The notes: a model not told the origin generated them from the sequence alone. Shown: positions 35,613 to 47,296, counted from the stretch's first letter. The stretch is DNA of 64,000 nucleotides from Tachypleus tridentatus (GCF_004210375.1 NC_134837.1:166449310-166513309); one strand, 5' to 3'. Translations and numbers: made by a program.

Positions 35613-36593
35613 ATGAGTAAACCAAAAGTATTTGTAACCAGACCAGACGTTCCTCAAGCAGGAATTGATCTTTTAAAGGAAAAATGTGATGTGGAAATTT
35701 ATGATCAACCGATGCCAATTCCACGAGATGCCTTAATCAAGGGAGTTCAAGGTAAGGATGCTCTTTATTGTCTTCTCACGGACAAAATTGACAAGGGTGT
35801 CATGGATGCAGCAGGACCGCAGCTAAAGGTAATAGCGACTATGTCTGTTGGATTTGACCATATTGACCTTAACGAATGTAAGGCAAGAAATATTGTGGTT
35901 AGCAACACCCCCGATGTTTCCACAGACTCGGTAGCTGAGTTGACTGTCACACTATTGTTGGTTTGTGGCAGAAGAATCATGGATTCTGCGAATGCTATTA
36001 AAAAAGGAGAGTGGATCTACTCTTGGAGCCCACTGTGGCTGTGTGGAAGAGGATTAACCAACAGCACAATAGGAATTGTAGGAATGGGTAGAATTGGCCA
36101 AGCTGTTATGAAGCGCCTGTTACCGTTTGGTGTAAAGAAGGTTTTATATTATGATGTATTTCATCCAATCAAACCCGCTGAAGATATGGGAGCTCAGTTT
36201 GTTGAGTTTGAACAGCTGCTGAAGGAGTCGGACTTTGTAGTAGCAATGTGTAATTTATCAGAACACACCAAGGAATTGTTTAATGCCAAAGCTTTCAGCC
36301 TCATGAAGCCTACTGCAGTTTTCATAAACACCAGTCGCGGAGGAGTTGTTCAACAAGATGACCTCTATGATGCTCTCAAGAATGGAAAGATCCGAGCCGC
36401 AGGGCTTGACGTAATGATTCCTGAGCCTCTTCCTAGTGATCACAAGCTTACTACCTTACCAAATATAGTTCTTCTTCCACATGTTGGTAGTGCTGAGGAA
36501 TCGGCAAGAATAGAAATGGCAACTTTGGCAGCCAAGAACGTCTTGTCCGTTTTAGATGGAAAGCCTCTTGTAACCCCTGTTCCCATGCCATAA
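35613..36593 (+). CDS. GRHPR: Glyoxylate reductase/hydroxypyruvate reductase, intronless
   Basis: The enzyme reduces glyoxylate to glycolate and hydroxypyruvate to D-glycerate with NAD(P)H, in cytosol and partly mitochondria, keeping glyoxylate from becoming oxalate. The 326-residue protein is complete (human 328). Residues 78-83 (SVGFDH) form the substrate loop; 154-162 (GIVGMGRIG) is the dinucleotide-binding turn; the catalytic residues of D-2-hydroxyacid dehydrogenases are R242 (in NTSRGG), E271 (in IPEPLP) and H290 (in LPHVGS). The CGRGL block at 144-148 is also family-typical. The whole gene is one open frame with no intron, whereas vertebrate genes are multi-exon, so it may be a retrogene or have lost its introns. 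An aspartate (D181) ends the second beta strand, where NADPH-using relatives have a neutral or basic residue. Confidence 0.95.
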   Translation: MSKPKVFVTRPDVPQAGIDLLKEKCDVEIYDQPMPIPRDALIKGVQGKDALYCLLTDKIDKGVMDAAGPQLKVIATMSVGFDHIDLNECKARNIVVSNTPDVSTDSVAELTVTLLLVCGRRIMDSANAIKKGEWIYSWSPLWLCGRGLTNSTIGIVGMGRIGQAVMKRLLPFGVKKVLYYDVFHPIKPAEDMGAQFVEFEQLLKESDFVVAMCNLSEHTKELFNAKAFSLMKPTAVFINTSRGGVVQQDDLYDALKNGKIRAAGLDVMIPEPLPSDHKLTTLPNIVLLPHVGSAEESARIEMATLAAKNVLSVLDGKPLVTPVPMP

Positions 36594-37519
36594 GAAAAAC
36601 CTCAAGGCAAAATTCATTAATATTCTGTAATCTGATGCATTTAGTATTTCACTGTTCTTGTATCTTAACTACATTGGTTTTGCTTTTTATTTTTGCCTGA
36701 AAATATAGTAATTTAAGGTTAATGAATTATATAATAATTAATATTGATAGGTTAGTTTATGCTAGTAGTAGTAGTAGAAGTTAGAATTTAAAAGTAATAT
36801 TTTCTTACCTCTCTCTTTGTTTTAATGCGCTTTTTGATTGATTTTGTTTTGAAATTTTAACTTTATAAGAAGAAATTAATTAATATTGCTTTTTTAATCT
36901 GTATTTGTAGATTAGTATCAACAATTTATGCCAACAGTCTATTGCAGCAACTGTCGAACTAAAACTGAAAGTTTATCTGTAACTAGTAATAGTAAATCAA
37001 TAAGTGACAGAACAATTTCTTCAAACATTTTAATTTTTATAAATGCAGTAAAGATTTTCTTCTTCGTTTTAGTATTAGTACTATTTGTTTTACTGTGAAG
37101 GTTCTAAGTGGTGATTTGGTAATTAATGCATTGTGGACCACCACTGATTTTGAAAATTATGTAAATCCATGAAAACATGGATAAAATATATTTTCACTAA
37201 GAATAGTACTATGAAAGAATAATAATAGTAGGACTACTTTTATGATGCGTAAGTTTTTTTATTTCTCGCTAAAATGCTACTCACTGTTTCACAATATAGT
37301 TTACGAAACGATACACTCTACACTACAATGAATAATTGATCCAATTTATATGTTATTCAAGATTTTTGGTTTTTCTACAGTGTTTTAACCGTAACTCTGT
37401 GTATCAAATTTGACTTGGTGGATTTTGTTCATCACTTAAGGCTCAGCTTCGTAATATTAATCATTTTGTTTTTTTACAATAAGATAATGAATAAGTGATT
37501 TAGCTTAGGCTTAGTGAAG

Positions 37520-37632
37520 ATAGTGGGATAGCGGTTAGTCTACTCCGCTGGCGTACTAAGTTAAGATACGATGCTTCAATCTCCACGATGAACAGAGTTT
37601 ATTATGTGGCCATTCTCTATAAAGAAAACAAG
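37520..37632 (+). mobile_element. SINE family B, strongly diverged
   Basis: ATAGTGGGATAGCGGTTAGT looks like the A-box head and TTATGTGGCCATTCTCTATA with AAGAAAACA like the tail. Confidence 0.4.
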
Positions 37633-37724
37633 CTAATGTAGAAAATGTATTGACGAGCGTAATTAAAGTATTCTATTTGGAATATTACTAAAGCTTTATT
37701 TTCTTGTATTAATGTAGTACATGT

Positions 37725-37739
37725 AAAAAAAAAAAAAAA
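37725..37739 (+). repeat. A15 run downstream of GRHPR
   Basis: Fifteen adenines about 1.13 kb after the stop codon. It could be the tail of a retroposed mRNA or a chance/SINE-derived run. No AATAAA precedes it closely. Confidence 0.5.
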
Positions 37740-38415
37740 GGTAACTAATCATCTAAAAGTTAGTAGTAAAGAGGGTTTTGCTGTACCGTCGAACGACACT
37801 GTTACCTAACAGAATTTTTAGGTGTTTAATTTTTTATAATTAGAGAAGGAGAAACAAAAGTGATTATTAACTTTAATTTTTGTAAGAAATATCTCAAATT
37901 ATTTACTGGGTTTTTGTTAATTGAGTAATCATGTAATAAGGTGATAATGCTAGCACGGTAGTTTTGTAATCCACATTAATTTAATATTATTCATGTCATT
38001 TGAGTTTTACATAAGTTAGTCTGCAAGAACTTGCAACATTTATTCTTTTCTTTTGAAACTATGATGCATGCTTTTTGGAATATTATTTAGTTATATGAAA
38101 ATTTAGCTCTCGGTGATATTCGTGTAATGATTTATGTACGAATTGAGTAATGGTTAATTATCTTATTTTTTGACATACTTTCAACAGATTTAGTCAAAGA
38201 CCAGGTTCATTTGCTCTCTTTATTTTTTTCCGCATTGTTTCTTTGTAGTATTATGTTACGACCAGCATTGCCATTGTGTTCATAATATCAGTCTAATCAG
38301 AATTCTGATTTTGATTTACGAAACATATTTGTAAGACATGGTATTATGTTGTTTTTTTTTCAAGTCATATTCTGTAATCTACAAAGTATTGTAACCGTTG
38401 TGTATGAGTATGAGA

Positions 38416-38421
38416 AATAAA
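38416..38421 (+). terminator. Candidate polyadenylation signal for GRHPR
   Basis: AATAAA with a downstream TCAATCGTGTTTTT, the first well-formed signal after the stop codon that I noticed. Confidence 0.35.
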
Positions 38422-38696
38422 GTTTATCCACTTATTATTGTCAATCGTGTTTTTAAAAATCTTGCTTTAAATCAAACGCCAGTGAACACTTAAAACGTAA
38501 TATGGATAACTTAGACGTTTGCTATGGCACATTATATTTATAAAATAATGTTTATTTATCGTGTTTTAACTTTATAGAGGTTTTTACATTTGTTGAATTT
38601 TAATTGTCGCTTCATTCTTAATGTGTGTTAATCCACATCTATTAAGTTAGGCTGTTACTTTTACTTGTAATGGAACTCGCATGATATACATTTGCA

Positions 38697-38936
38697 ATGA
38701 CCAGGTGTGTTAAGGCGTTCGACTCGTAATCCGAGGGTCGCGGGTTCGAATCCCCATCGCACCAAACATGTTCCCCCTGTGACGGTCAATCCCACTATTC
38801 GTTGATAAGAGTAGCCCAAGAGTTGGCGGTGGGGGGTGACTAGTTGCCTTCCATGTAGTAATAGATTGCTAAATTAGGGACAGCTAGCGCAGATGATAGC
38901 CCTCATGTATCTTTTCGCGAAATTAAAAAAAAACAA
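38697..38936 (+). mobile_element. SINE family A, plus orientation
   Basis: Head with ACTCGTAATCCGAGGGTCGC and B box GGGTTCGAATCCCC, body GACGGTCAATCCCACTATTC, tail ATGTATCTTTTCGCGAAATT and poly(A). The anticodon position reads CGT, threonine-like. Confidence 0.9.
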
Positions 38937-38939
38937 CAT

Positions 38940-39744
38940 GCATTTGTAACAATGAACTTACTGTTACATCTTTATTTTCCCTGTGAATATTGAATCCTTT
39001 ATAATTATACTTGTCTAAGACACTAATATTTAGTCTATTGTATTTTTAAACACTCATTCTTTAACTCTAGTCCTGAAAAAAAAATAGGGATTTTCTATAA
39101 TTAGAATAGCGTAGAATAATAGTATTACAGTCGTCCTGTGCTGTAGTCGCGTCGTTTCTGTCAATTTCGAACTGATAAAGCAAACGGAAATGAACAAAGT
39201 GGACCCAATCCTAATATTTTATGACAAATTTTATTATAATCACGCTTCACTAACTTGTAAATGACTTTCACAAAATAATTGTTTCCGGTTCCTTTACTTG
39301 GTCAACTTGCTCAAGTTGAGGAAACTTTTCCGATTGTAAACGTTTTGTTTTAGGTGCCGTCTTTAAGCAATTTATACATCACGGGGCTTATCATTGTTAG
39401 ATCAGGTAAACATTTAATGAAATTATAGACATGATAGGTATGTTTCATATTACGATTTAAAATAGCGATTTAAATTGTGATTTGAATTTATGTTAAATAA
39501 ATGTCGACATGTTTCAAATTTATATTTGCCAACGCGATTAATACACACGTCTTTCTTAACACAAATATATTTTAATATACAGACAATAATACAATTTGTA
39601 ATAATAGTTATTATATATTTTATATAATAATTGAAACAGCCATCGCTATTAAAATACAGTATATTTTCTCATAAAATAATGTGCTTGAGTATAGAGGTCC
39701 ATTTTCTGTTATATTTACAAGTTTAAACGTTTTGTAATAAAAAT
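38940..39744. other. Intergenic, no gene seen
   Basis: AT-rich, without recognisable features. Confidence 0.4.
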
Positions 39745-39991
39745 GTTTGTTTTTGAATTTCGCGCAAAGCTACACAAGGGCTATCTGCGCTGGCCGTCCC
39801 TAATTTAGCGGAGTAAGACTAGAGGGAAGGCAGCTATTCATCACCACCCGCCGCCAACTCTTGGGCTACTCTTTTACTAACGAATAGTGGGATTGACCGT
39901 AACATTACAAAGCTGAAATGGCGAGCATGTTTGGTGTGACAGGGATTCGAACCCGCGACCCTCAGGTTACGAGTCGAGTGCCCTGCAGGGC
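39745..39991 (-). mobile_element. SINE family A, minus orientation
   Basis: Tail TTTTGAATTTCGCGCAAAGC at the left, head complement GGGATTCGAACCCGCGACCC at the right, 3' of which the A box is truncated. Confidence 0.9.
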
Positions 39992-41379
39992 CTAATAAGA
40001 ATGTAAACATGAAAAAAAGTGTGGTCATAATGAAATAAATTCTCAGGACTACGTAACTGTGAATTGGGGAAATACCTTAAATAACAGAAGAAAATTCCTG
40101 TTAAAATTATGAGGTTTATCAAATCTCTTAAAGAATGTGATCCCCTTCTTAATGATAGTGAAAAGTTGATACAAACTTCATTCCTCTGTCGCATCTTTCC
40201 AGTTGCATTCTCGAGAAAATCAGAATTACAAACCATAAGTGTTTAAGGATGAAAATTAGGTTAGTGAGCAATATTCATTTCAAGTGTGTCACCTGATCAA
40301 AACGTAGTTTACTGACGTAATACTTTAAGTGCTATACTAGGTATTTGTTATGCACGATATTGTCGTCCTCGCTGGAACTCAGTGTTGCAAAAGTTTACGT
40401 GAACAGGAAGTACTTGTGTTCGATTCTGTTTAGTACTATTTGAAAAGATAAAACATCATACCAATGATAACAGAACAGATGTGACTAACTTTTAAGGTTA
40501 CGCACTTGCAACAGCAAAGAGATCAGGTAAAACAAGTTGATTGGCAGTGAATGCTTTGATATGGCTGCATTGTGACGAAGTCTTAGTTTGATTATATATT
40601 TTCAGTGATTTCATTTTGGAGAAACGCTACTGTGTAAAAACGTTTTTTAGGATTATCCTTATAAGTTCTATACTAACTTATTTAAGATAATTTTGTCCAC
40701 AATTCTTGGTTTGGATATATGTAATATCAAGAATTTATATATGTTTGCCCTTTTCTATGGAATTCTTTTTATGGTACCATCCTTGTTCTCGATGGCATAA
40801 GTGTACGCTCAAAAGGCAAAGTTTCGGTACAAACAAACAGTGATGCATGGTAGACTGTTTGGCTATGGCCCATATCTAATTCATGGGTGAAACAGTGATG
40901 CAGTAATTACTTATCACGTACTCTGGAATAATGTTAAGTATTTATGTTCGAATACAGCCAAATGAAATTCTTACTGTGGACAAAAGATTTAGGGATGCAT
41001 TCTGTGTTCAAGAGCTGGGTGTGAAAACATGGATGCCATTTTTTTCTCTGCATAAATAATATATAGCCACATAAAACAATATCCGCTGTATATTGTATAT
41101 GGCAGCTACAACTTGCACATTCTTTTTATAAGGAAGCATATGAGAATGCTAGTGCTTTTCATAATTGCTATTAACTGATCTTATATAAGACAAATAATGG
41201 TGCTATCGCACAGCACAAGTAGGTGTGGAAGCTATTTTTGTGAATTTGTATTCCTTGAGTCATTTATGTAGACAGCACACAATCGTTTTAAAATATGTTT
41301 AAACCAAGTAATATACAAGCGTACAAAAAATTCTTTACACTATTGTTTATCACAGCTGAATCTAGAGTTTGAATATTTT
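39992..41379. other. Intergenic, no gene seen
   Basis: No intact frame or RNA structure that I can support. Confidence 0.4.
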
Positions 41380-41810
41380 TTGTTAAAAGTCGACACATGC
41401 TTGTTCATTTATTTCAGAACCCAACTGACAAAAAATATTTCTTCTCTGTTATCACACTGCAATTAATGAGTTATAAGAATCATATCCTTTGATTTAAATA
41501 ATTTATTTTATGTCAAAAGTCCACGCAGACTGGTTCAGCGTTAGAACCCAACTCACAACACGTATATATCTTTCTTTGTTACTACAATACAATCTGAAAT
41601 TATTATACTCTGTAATCGCCACTTCATCTGTTGGTTACTTGCTACAGTTGTATTCAAAGCTTTAAATAACTGCTTTTCGTTCAAGTCTAAACAGGCTGGT
41701 TCAATTATTCTGTGACAAGACAAAGTATTCTCTGCTACTTTATTTGTACATCGTGAGCTGTGAAACTAACTTCAAGAAGTGCCCATTATATCTAAACTAA
41801 CAATTAGTTT
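41380..41810 (+). repeat. Unclassified dispersed repeat, internally repeated
   Basis: Three diverged units start near AAAAGTCGACACATGC (41386), AAAAGTCCACGCAGACTGGT (41515) and AAGTCTAAACAGGCTGGTTC (41683), each followed by an ACAA-rich, TTCTCTG-TT part. The last unit continues as ACAAGACAAAGTATTCTC and TGTGAAACTAACTTC, like the copy at 20700..20900. No coding potential is visible. Confidence 0.5.
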
Positions 41811-41819
41811 AACTTAACT

Positions 41820-42590
41820 TTTACTTTCAGTAATTTAACTTCTTTCACCTGCACGCATTTATCACACGTGACAGGAAAATATAGCTCTCTCGCAACGACA
41901 AAATTAGATTCAACAAGAAAAATGTAGAAGCTTCTAGTAACATGACATCACCAATATTACAATAGACTAGAACAAGTTAAACTCCATATGTAACTCTGTA
42001 CGACTTGTACAAAATTATGTAATGAAAATTGTCATATATATATCAATTTTAAAATAATTAACACTTTTAACACTTGTTAAGAAAACTAAATAATTATTAA
42101 ACATTAGATCACTAAATAATAACTCCTAAACCGAACAGTCTTGCATATGCAACAACAAAATAAATCAAATCACTGATGTTACAGGTACACACCTTAATAT
42201 TCTTGTTTGCATGATACGTGCAATTCCAGGATAATTTACATGATTTATTCGAACTGCCATGATGAATCTAAGCAGAGTATATATCCCAGGAAGCATTGTA
42301 AGACGGAAACTTTAAATGGAGAATGTCATATATTTTGCTTCTGACCTACATACCATATAATCCACTGTAAACTAGATTTTTTTTGTGTTTATGATATTGT
42401 ATGCTTCAGTGTTACAATAGATTTTACCTGTTGAGAAACCTATACTTATTCACAAAGTTATAAATCACAATAAGAATAATTTTACAGTGACAATATTTAC
42501 ACAATTATGAAGCGATATTGACGCAATCACAAAAATACTAAAAATTAACTGATCTAGTCATGTTCGAGAGTTACGTAATACAATATGTCT
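41820..42590. other. Intergenic, no gene seen
   Basis: AT-rich DNA without supported features; a (TTAG)n stretch follows at 42592..42608. Confidence 0.4.
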
Positions 42591-42702
42591 TAGTTAGTTA
42601 GTTAGTTATCACCATTAAATTCCATCTAGGAACATAGGGCCGCAATCGCTTGCGGATTCTTCAACAAGTATATAAATGAGTAGGTTGTTAGCCCACTGCA
42701 CC

Positions 42703-42919
42703 GAGCCGTCCTTAATTTAGCAGTGTAAGACTAGAGGGAAGGCAGCTAGTCATCACCACCCACCGCCAACTCTAGGGCTACTCTTTTATCAACGAATAGT
42801 GGGATTGACCGTCACATTATAATGACCCCACGGCTGGGAGGGCGAGCATGTTTGGCGCGACGCGGGCGCGAACCTCGGATTACGAGTCGCACGCCTTACG
42901 CGCTTGGCCATGCCAGGCC
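42703..42919 (-). mobile_element. SINE family A, minus orientation, tail replaced
   Basis: Body GAATAGTGGGATTGACCGTC and head complement GATTACGAGTCGCACGCC are clear. At the left the usual tail is missing; instead ATAGGGCCGCAATCGCTTGC and further non-SINE sequence adjoin. Confidence 0.8.
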
Positions 42920-43121
42920 ACAATATGTCTTAACAAGCCCAATTTCACCGTCAAATACGCTTCCAACGTTTTTTTTTTTAAACCATCACACACAATTCTA
43001 AGTTTTCTAAAAGCTCGACAGTCGGTTAGGCCTCTGCAGAAGGTATTAATTAGCGCCAATTTTAGAGACATTTATATATTGTCATATAACTGTAGAAGCT
43101 TCTAGACAATAAAACTTCTGG

Positions 43122-43236
43122 TTCCACGCTGGCACAGCGGTAAATCTACGGACTTACAACGCCAAAATCAGGGGTTCGATTTCCCTCGGTGGACTCAACA
43201 GATAGCCCGATGTGGCTTTGCTAAAAGAAAACAAAT
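43122..43236 (+). mobile_element. SINE family B, plus orientation
   Basis: Head TGGCACAGCGGTAAATCTAC, B box GGGGTTCGATTTCCC, tail GATAGCCCGATGTGGCTTTG and AAGAAAACA. Confidence 0.85.
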
Positions 43237-43450
43237 AAAACTTCTGCACTTCAGTTTGATCACATCTGTTTTTAAAAGTTGGATCCTGGTAAGTTCGCTG
43301 ATCTCCAATGTGCATTCCAGAAAGTTTTGGCAGTTTATAGATTCCAATGCCGAAATCACAAGCTTTCCATGATATTCAAATTTTCTGTACTTCACGAATA
43401 TTTGATGATAATCAATCATATTAATCATGCTACGGATTCTGACCACGTCG

Positions 43451-43569
43451 TCACCGGCTGGAACAGCGATAAGCCTTCAGATTTTCAACGCTAAAATCAG
43501 GGGCTCGATTCCCCTCGGTGGATACAGCAGATAATCGGCTGTGGCCTTGCAATAAGAAAACACACACAC
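43451..43569 (+). mobile_element. SINE family B, plus orientation
   Basis: Head GGAACAGCGATAAGCC, B box GGGCTCGATTCCCC, tail GGCTGTGGCCTTGCAATAAG ending in CACACACA. Confidence 0.85.
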
Positions 43570-44166
43570 TGATCAGGTTTTAAATTCAGTATTAAGACTC
43601 CATGCATCGTCACTTATTCAATACCTCCAATAAATAGCAAATGTATTTGTTGTTAGATATGCAAACTAGATTTGTTACTTTTTTTTTCTGTTTTCGTATG
43701 AAGCAGTGGTTAAGAAAGTGCAAAACTGTATTCAAATCCTGTTATTATAAAACATATGATGATAAAATAACCAGTTACCTTTGTTAAAATAAGTCAACAA
43801 GCTGAGAACTCTGTGACATATTTAAAGTAACGTCATGATAAAGTTTAATTTACTGGTGAAGTGAGAATAAAGAACATATGTTAACTATACCTTCTTCTCG
43901 TAAACGTACGTTAACAGGAATATGCATTTATTTCTATGTCATTGCACCCCTGTCTTACATAGAAAACAGGATTAAAATTTTAGTTAAGTGTAATTATAGA
44001 TTAGTGAGTAATAATGAGCTATTTCACACTGATTTGAATAATATTAAACACTTTCTTACGATAATTTGTAATTGTGCCTTTTCTGCTCATGCTATTAAAG
44101 TAACGTTTCCCAACTATTCACTCTCTTTTACCATTTCTTTTGTCAGCACTAGACTAATTTTTTTTT
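43570..44166. other. Intergenic, no gene seen
   Basis: No recognisable feature; a 102-codon plus frame at 43878..44186 has no motif and runs into a SINE. Confidence 0.4.
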
Positions 44167-44418
44167 GGCCCGGCATGGTCAGGTAGTTAAGGCACTCGAT
44201 TCGCAATCTGAAGGTCATGGATTCGAATTCCCGTCACACCAAAGATGCTCGCCCTTTCATCCGTGGGGCCGTTATATGTGACGGTCAATCCCACTGTGTG
44301 TTGGTAAAAGAGTAGTGGCGATGAGTGGCTGCCTTCCCTCTAGTCTGACACCGCAAAATTAGGAACAGCTAGCACAGATAGCCCTCGTGTGGCTCTGCGC
44401 GAAATTCAAAAACAAATT
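44167..44418 (+). mobile_element. SINE family A, plus orientation
   Basis: Starts GGCCCGGCATGGTCAGGTAG (A box), has B-box ATTCGAATTCCCGTC, body GTGACGGTCAATCCCACTG and tail TGTGGCTCTGCGCGAAATTC. Confidence 0.9.
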
Positions 44419-44419
44419 T

Positions 44420-45105
44420 AATCTTAAGTTTTCATACCGTTTGTAAATATCTTAAGAAATCGACTGTTCTTTTAGTGAGATCAGTGTATGTCAGCAAAAC
44501 ATGATCCAAAAACTTTTATTTTGTAAAAGTTACTTTATTTTCACAAACCATTTACATTCCAGTGTGAGTTTCATGAACGTAAGAGTGATTGCGTAAGCAA
44601 TCTTATCGTTGTATAAATAAATATGGATATGATCATAATAAAATAACCGACTGAAAAGCTGTGATTCCGTAAAGACTAAACCAAGATGTGTTCAAAGGAA
44701 AAATAAAAAAGGACAACAGTATTTAATATACAGTTTAGTATTGTTTTATTTATAACAGAAGGGGACACAGATATGCATTTTGGACTGCACATTTGAAAAT
44801 GTGTAATTCAAATAAAGATTGCATGTTACTTGGTGTTGGCGAAAGTTGTTCGATGTAGAGAGTCTATTTAATTAGTAATTCCAGATCTGTGTTGGTCTTT
44901 CATAGAATATTGAAATTTGATAAGCTTGTGTTCTGTTTCTTCACTATGATGGTGTGTAGAGGAAATACATGGGTTGCTCGACTCTTTTATTACTATTTTC
45001 TCTTCTATTACAAATAAGCAATTTTGTTTATATCAAGTATGATTAAACTAAATTAACTGTATTTTTGAGTTACGTGATTGGAATCTTGGAACACATGTTG
45101 CGTTA
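44420..45105. other. Intergenic, no gene seen
   Basis: AT-rich DNA without supported features. Confidence 0.4.
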
Positions 45106-45106
45106 G

Positions 45107-45229
45107 CGTGTGTGGGTGTGTTTTTCTTATAGTAAAGCCACATTGGGCTATCTGCTGAGTTCACCGACAGGAATCGAATCGTTGATTTTATCGTTGTAAG
45201 TCCGTAGACTTAACGCTGTACCAGCGGGG
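45107..45229 (-). mobile_element. SINE family B, minus orientation
   Basis: Tail complement TTCTTATAGTAAAGCCACAT at the left, then GGAATCGAATCGTTG and CGCTGTACCAGCGGGG, the head complement. Confidence 0.8.
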
Positions 45230-45290
45230 AATGATGATGCGTTAGCTTAAAATAAGTCGTAAAAAACTAGCAATTACCGTTTTAAATGTT

Positions 45291-45412
45291 CCCCACTGTA
45301 GAGCGGTAAGTCTACGGACTTATAAAGCTAAAATGAGGGGTTCGATTCCCATCGGTTAATTCAACAGATAGCCTGACGTGGCTTTGATTTTAAGAGTAAA
45401 AACACACACACA
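45291..45412 (+). mobile_element. SINE family B, plus orientation
   Basis: Head CTGTAGAGCGGTAAGTCTAC, B box GGGGTTCGATTCCCA, tail GATAGCCTGACGTGGCTTTG. Confidence 0.85.
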
Positions 45413-45732
45413 CCATTTTAAATAAAATATTTAATTTATTAAGGAATAAACTTTTCACTTCTATTAAAGAGAAACCAATACTTTGCGTAAAAAAACTTTA
45501 TAGACTATATGACTTTGTATACAAAAGGTTTCCAAAACAAAACTTACAAGAGCAAGTACAACTATAAATTCTCAAGTGAATTTATAGTTTTAACTGGATT
45601 ACTTATTTTAAAAATTAACAAAAACTGTGATGTTTGAACTTAATATATACCATATCCTTCTCCAACAGTGTTAATATAAATAACGAAACAACTTTCAAAG
45701 AAGCGTAGTGTTCAAGACACTCGACACGCGGG

Positions 45733-45850
45733 CCCCCCAGTGGCTTAGCGGTATGTCTGAGGACTTACAATGCTAAAAACCGGGTTTCGATACCCGTGGT
45801 GGGCAGAGCACAGATAGCCCATTGTGTAGCTTTGTGCTTAATTCAAAACA
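45733..45850 (+). mobile_element. SINE family C, plus orientation, well preserved
   Basis: Head CAGTGGCTTAGCGGTATGTC, B box CGGGTTTCGATACCCGTGG, tail AGATAGCCCATTGTGTAGCT and TGTGCTTAATTCAAAACA. Confidence 0.9.
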
Positions 45851-46029
45851 ACAAAACCAATCACCACCACCATCAACAACAACAAAACACTTAGAGCCAT
45901 TATATGAGCCGCTCATTCGCGGTTAAAAATGCGGAAATCGTTTGAATTGTGAGGTAGGCATAGTGCTACGTCAGTGGTAGTTTTGCGCGTGCGCATAATA
46001 AAGGTTTTGTAACAAGTTCTAGAAGCTTA

Positions 46030-46428
46030 CAGTATTTTATGCCTTGTAAGACGCACTCTTTTCTTTAGAAATACCTTGAAAAATCCCCATAAGTCTTCCA
46101 AGACAAAAGTGATGGTCTAAGGCAGGAGGTTAGCTTAGGGTTTACTTGAAACGGCCTTTCATACAGATCGTAATCTAATTACTTCTCAATTACAAGTATT
46201 TTTGCAAGAGTATAAAACATTCAATTTAACGTATTAGTTAAATATACTTTGATATATTGTGAAGAATATGAAGTATTTGACTGTATTTATTCAGTACGTT
46301 GGAAAAAAGTCAAGGCTGCATCAAGGTGCTGGTTGCTGAGTCAAAAATATTTTTTCCTTAGAATTGTCTTTCCAAAATTAGGGTGCGTCTTCCACGATGT
46401 AACGTCTTACAAGGCTTAAAATACAGTG
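46030..46428. mobile_element. 399-bp non-autonomous TIR transposon
   Basis: Left end CAGTATTTTATGCCTTGTAA and right end (read inward) CACTGTATTTTAAGCCTTGT are inverted repeats, and both are followed by a GACG motif. TA dinucleotides flank the element on both sides, as expected for a TA-targeting transposon. A GTGCGTCTT motif lies inside the right end. No coding sequence is present. Confidence 0.7.
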
Positions 46429-46839
46429 TACGAATACAGTGTTGGATAGGAAGTTTTTCTGGTTTTTCTTATCAACAACACTGCGTTTTTAGTGTTTTGA
46501 GTTCAGATTTAGAGGAAGCACACAATACACGGTCACGAGCCACGTGCAACTAAATCAGAAATATTTATGGCCACAGGAGTGAGCCTTTTTTGGGGGGAAG
46601 AGGGTAGAATTGGATCTTTTATTATAAATTTTATGCTAGTCCAGTGGCTGAGAGATTCCCGTGTATATTTTGTGCACTTTATGTTTATTTCAAGAATGTT
46701 GTAGTCTACCACCGTTCGTCTTATTATAATGGAACTTACAATGCATAAGTTCAAAACTCGGATCTCGGAAATTACCGCACTAATCATTACCAGTCGCAGT
46801 TAGGTAGTGTTTTTATAGCTAGTCTGATTAGTAAATTAA

Positions 46840-47106
46840 GGCCCGGCATGATCAGATGGGTTAAGGCGTGCGACTCGTAATTCGAGGGTCGCGGGTTCGA
46901 ATCCCCGTCACACCAAACATACTCGCCATTTCAGCCGGTATAATGTGACGGTCAATCCCACTATTCGTTGGTAAAAGAGTAGCCCAAGAGTTGACGGTGG
47001 GTGGTGATGATTAGCTAGCTGCCTTCCCTCTAGTCTTACACTACTAAATTAGGGACGGCTAGTGCAGATAGCCCTCTAGTAGCTTTGATCGAAATTAAAA
47101 ACAAAC
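46840..47106 (+). mobile_element. SINE family A, plus orientation, full length
   Basis: A box GCATGATCAGATGGGTTAAG, B box GGGTTCGAATCCCCGTC, body GTGACGGTCAATCCCACTAT, GACGGCTAGTGCAGATAGCC and tail AAATTAAAAACAAAC. Confidence 0.92.
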
Positions 47107-47296
47107 TAATAAATTAAACAATTGAAATTTCCATAAAAATGATACATTTGAGTTTTAAAAAGTAGAAGTTTCAAATATGAAACAATCAAAAACAAATTTA
47201 CAAAAAAAAGTATTTGTTTTTCTACAGTGAAAATCTTTTGAGTGTTGCAACAGAAAACAAGGCGCTTTTATTTATAAGTACGTCTACAAAGAAATG

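Larger units (their letters stand above)
36594..38440 (+). other. GRHPR 3' flank and likely 3' UTR
   Basis: No coding sequence is seen. A good AATAAA at 38416..38421 followed by a T/G-rich stretch would end a 1.8-kb untranslated region. A 15-A run at 37725..37739 and a diverged family B SINE (37520..37632) lie inside. Confidence 0.4.

Noticed and set aside
42615-42700. Conserved-looking GGGCCGCAATCGCTTGCGG stretch next to a SINE
   Set aside because: I have a sense of having seen it as part of an arthropod repeat but cannot assign it, and there is no second copy in the window.
43878-44186. 102-codon plus-strand frame
   Set aside because: No recognisable domain and its end runs into a family A SINE.
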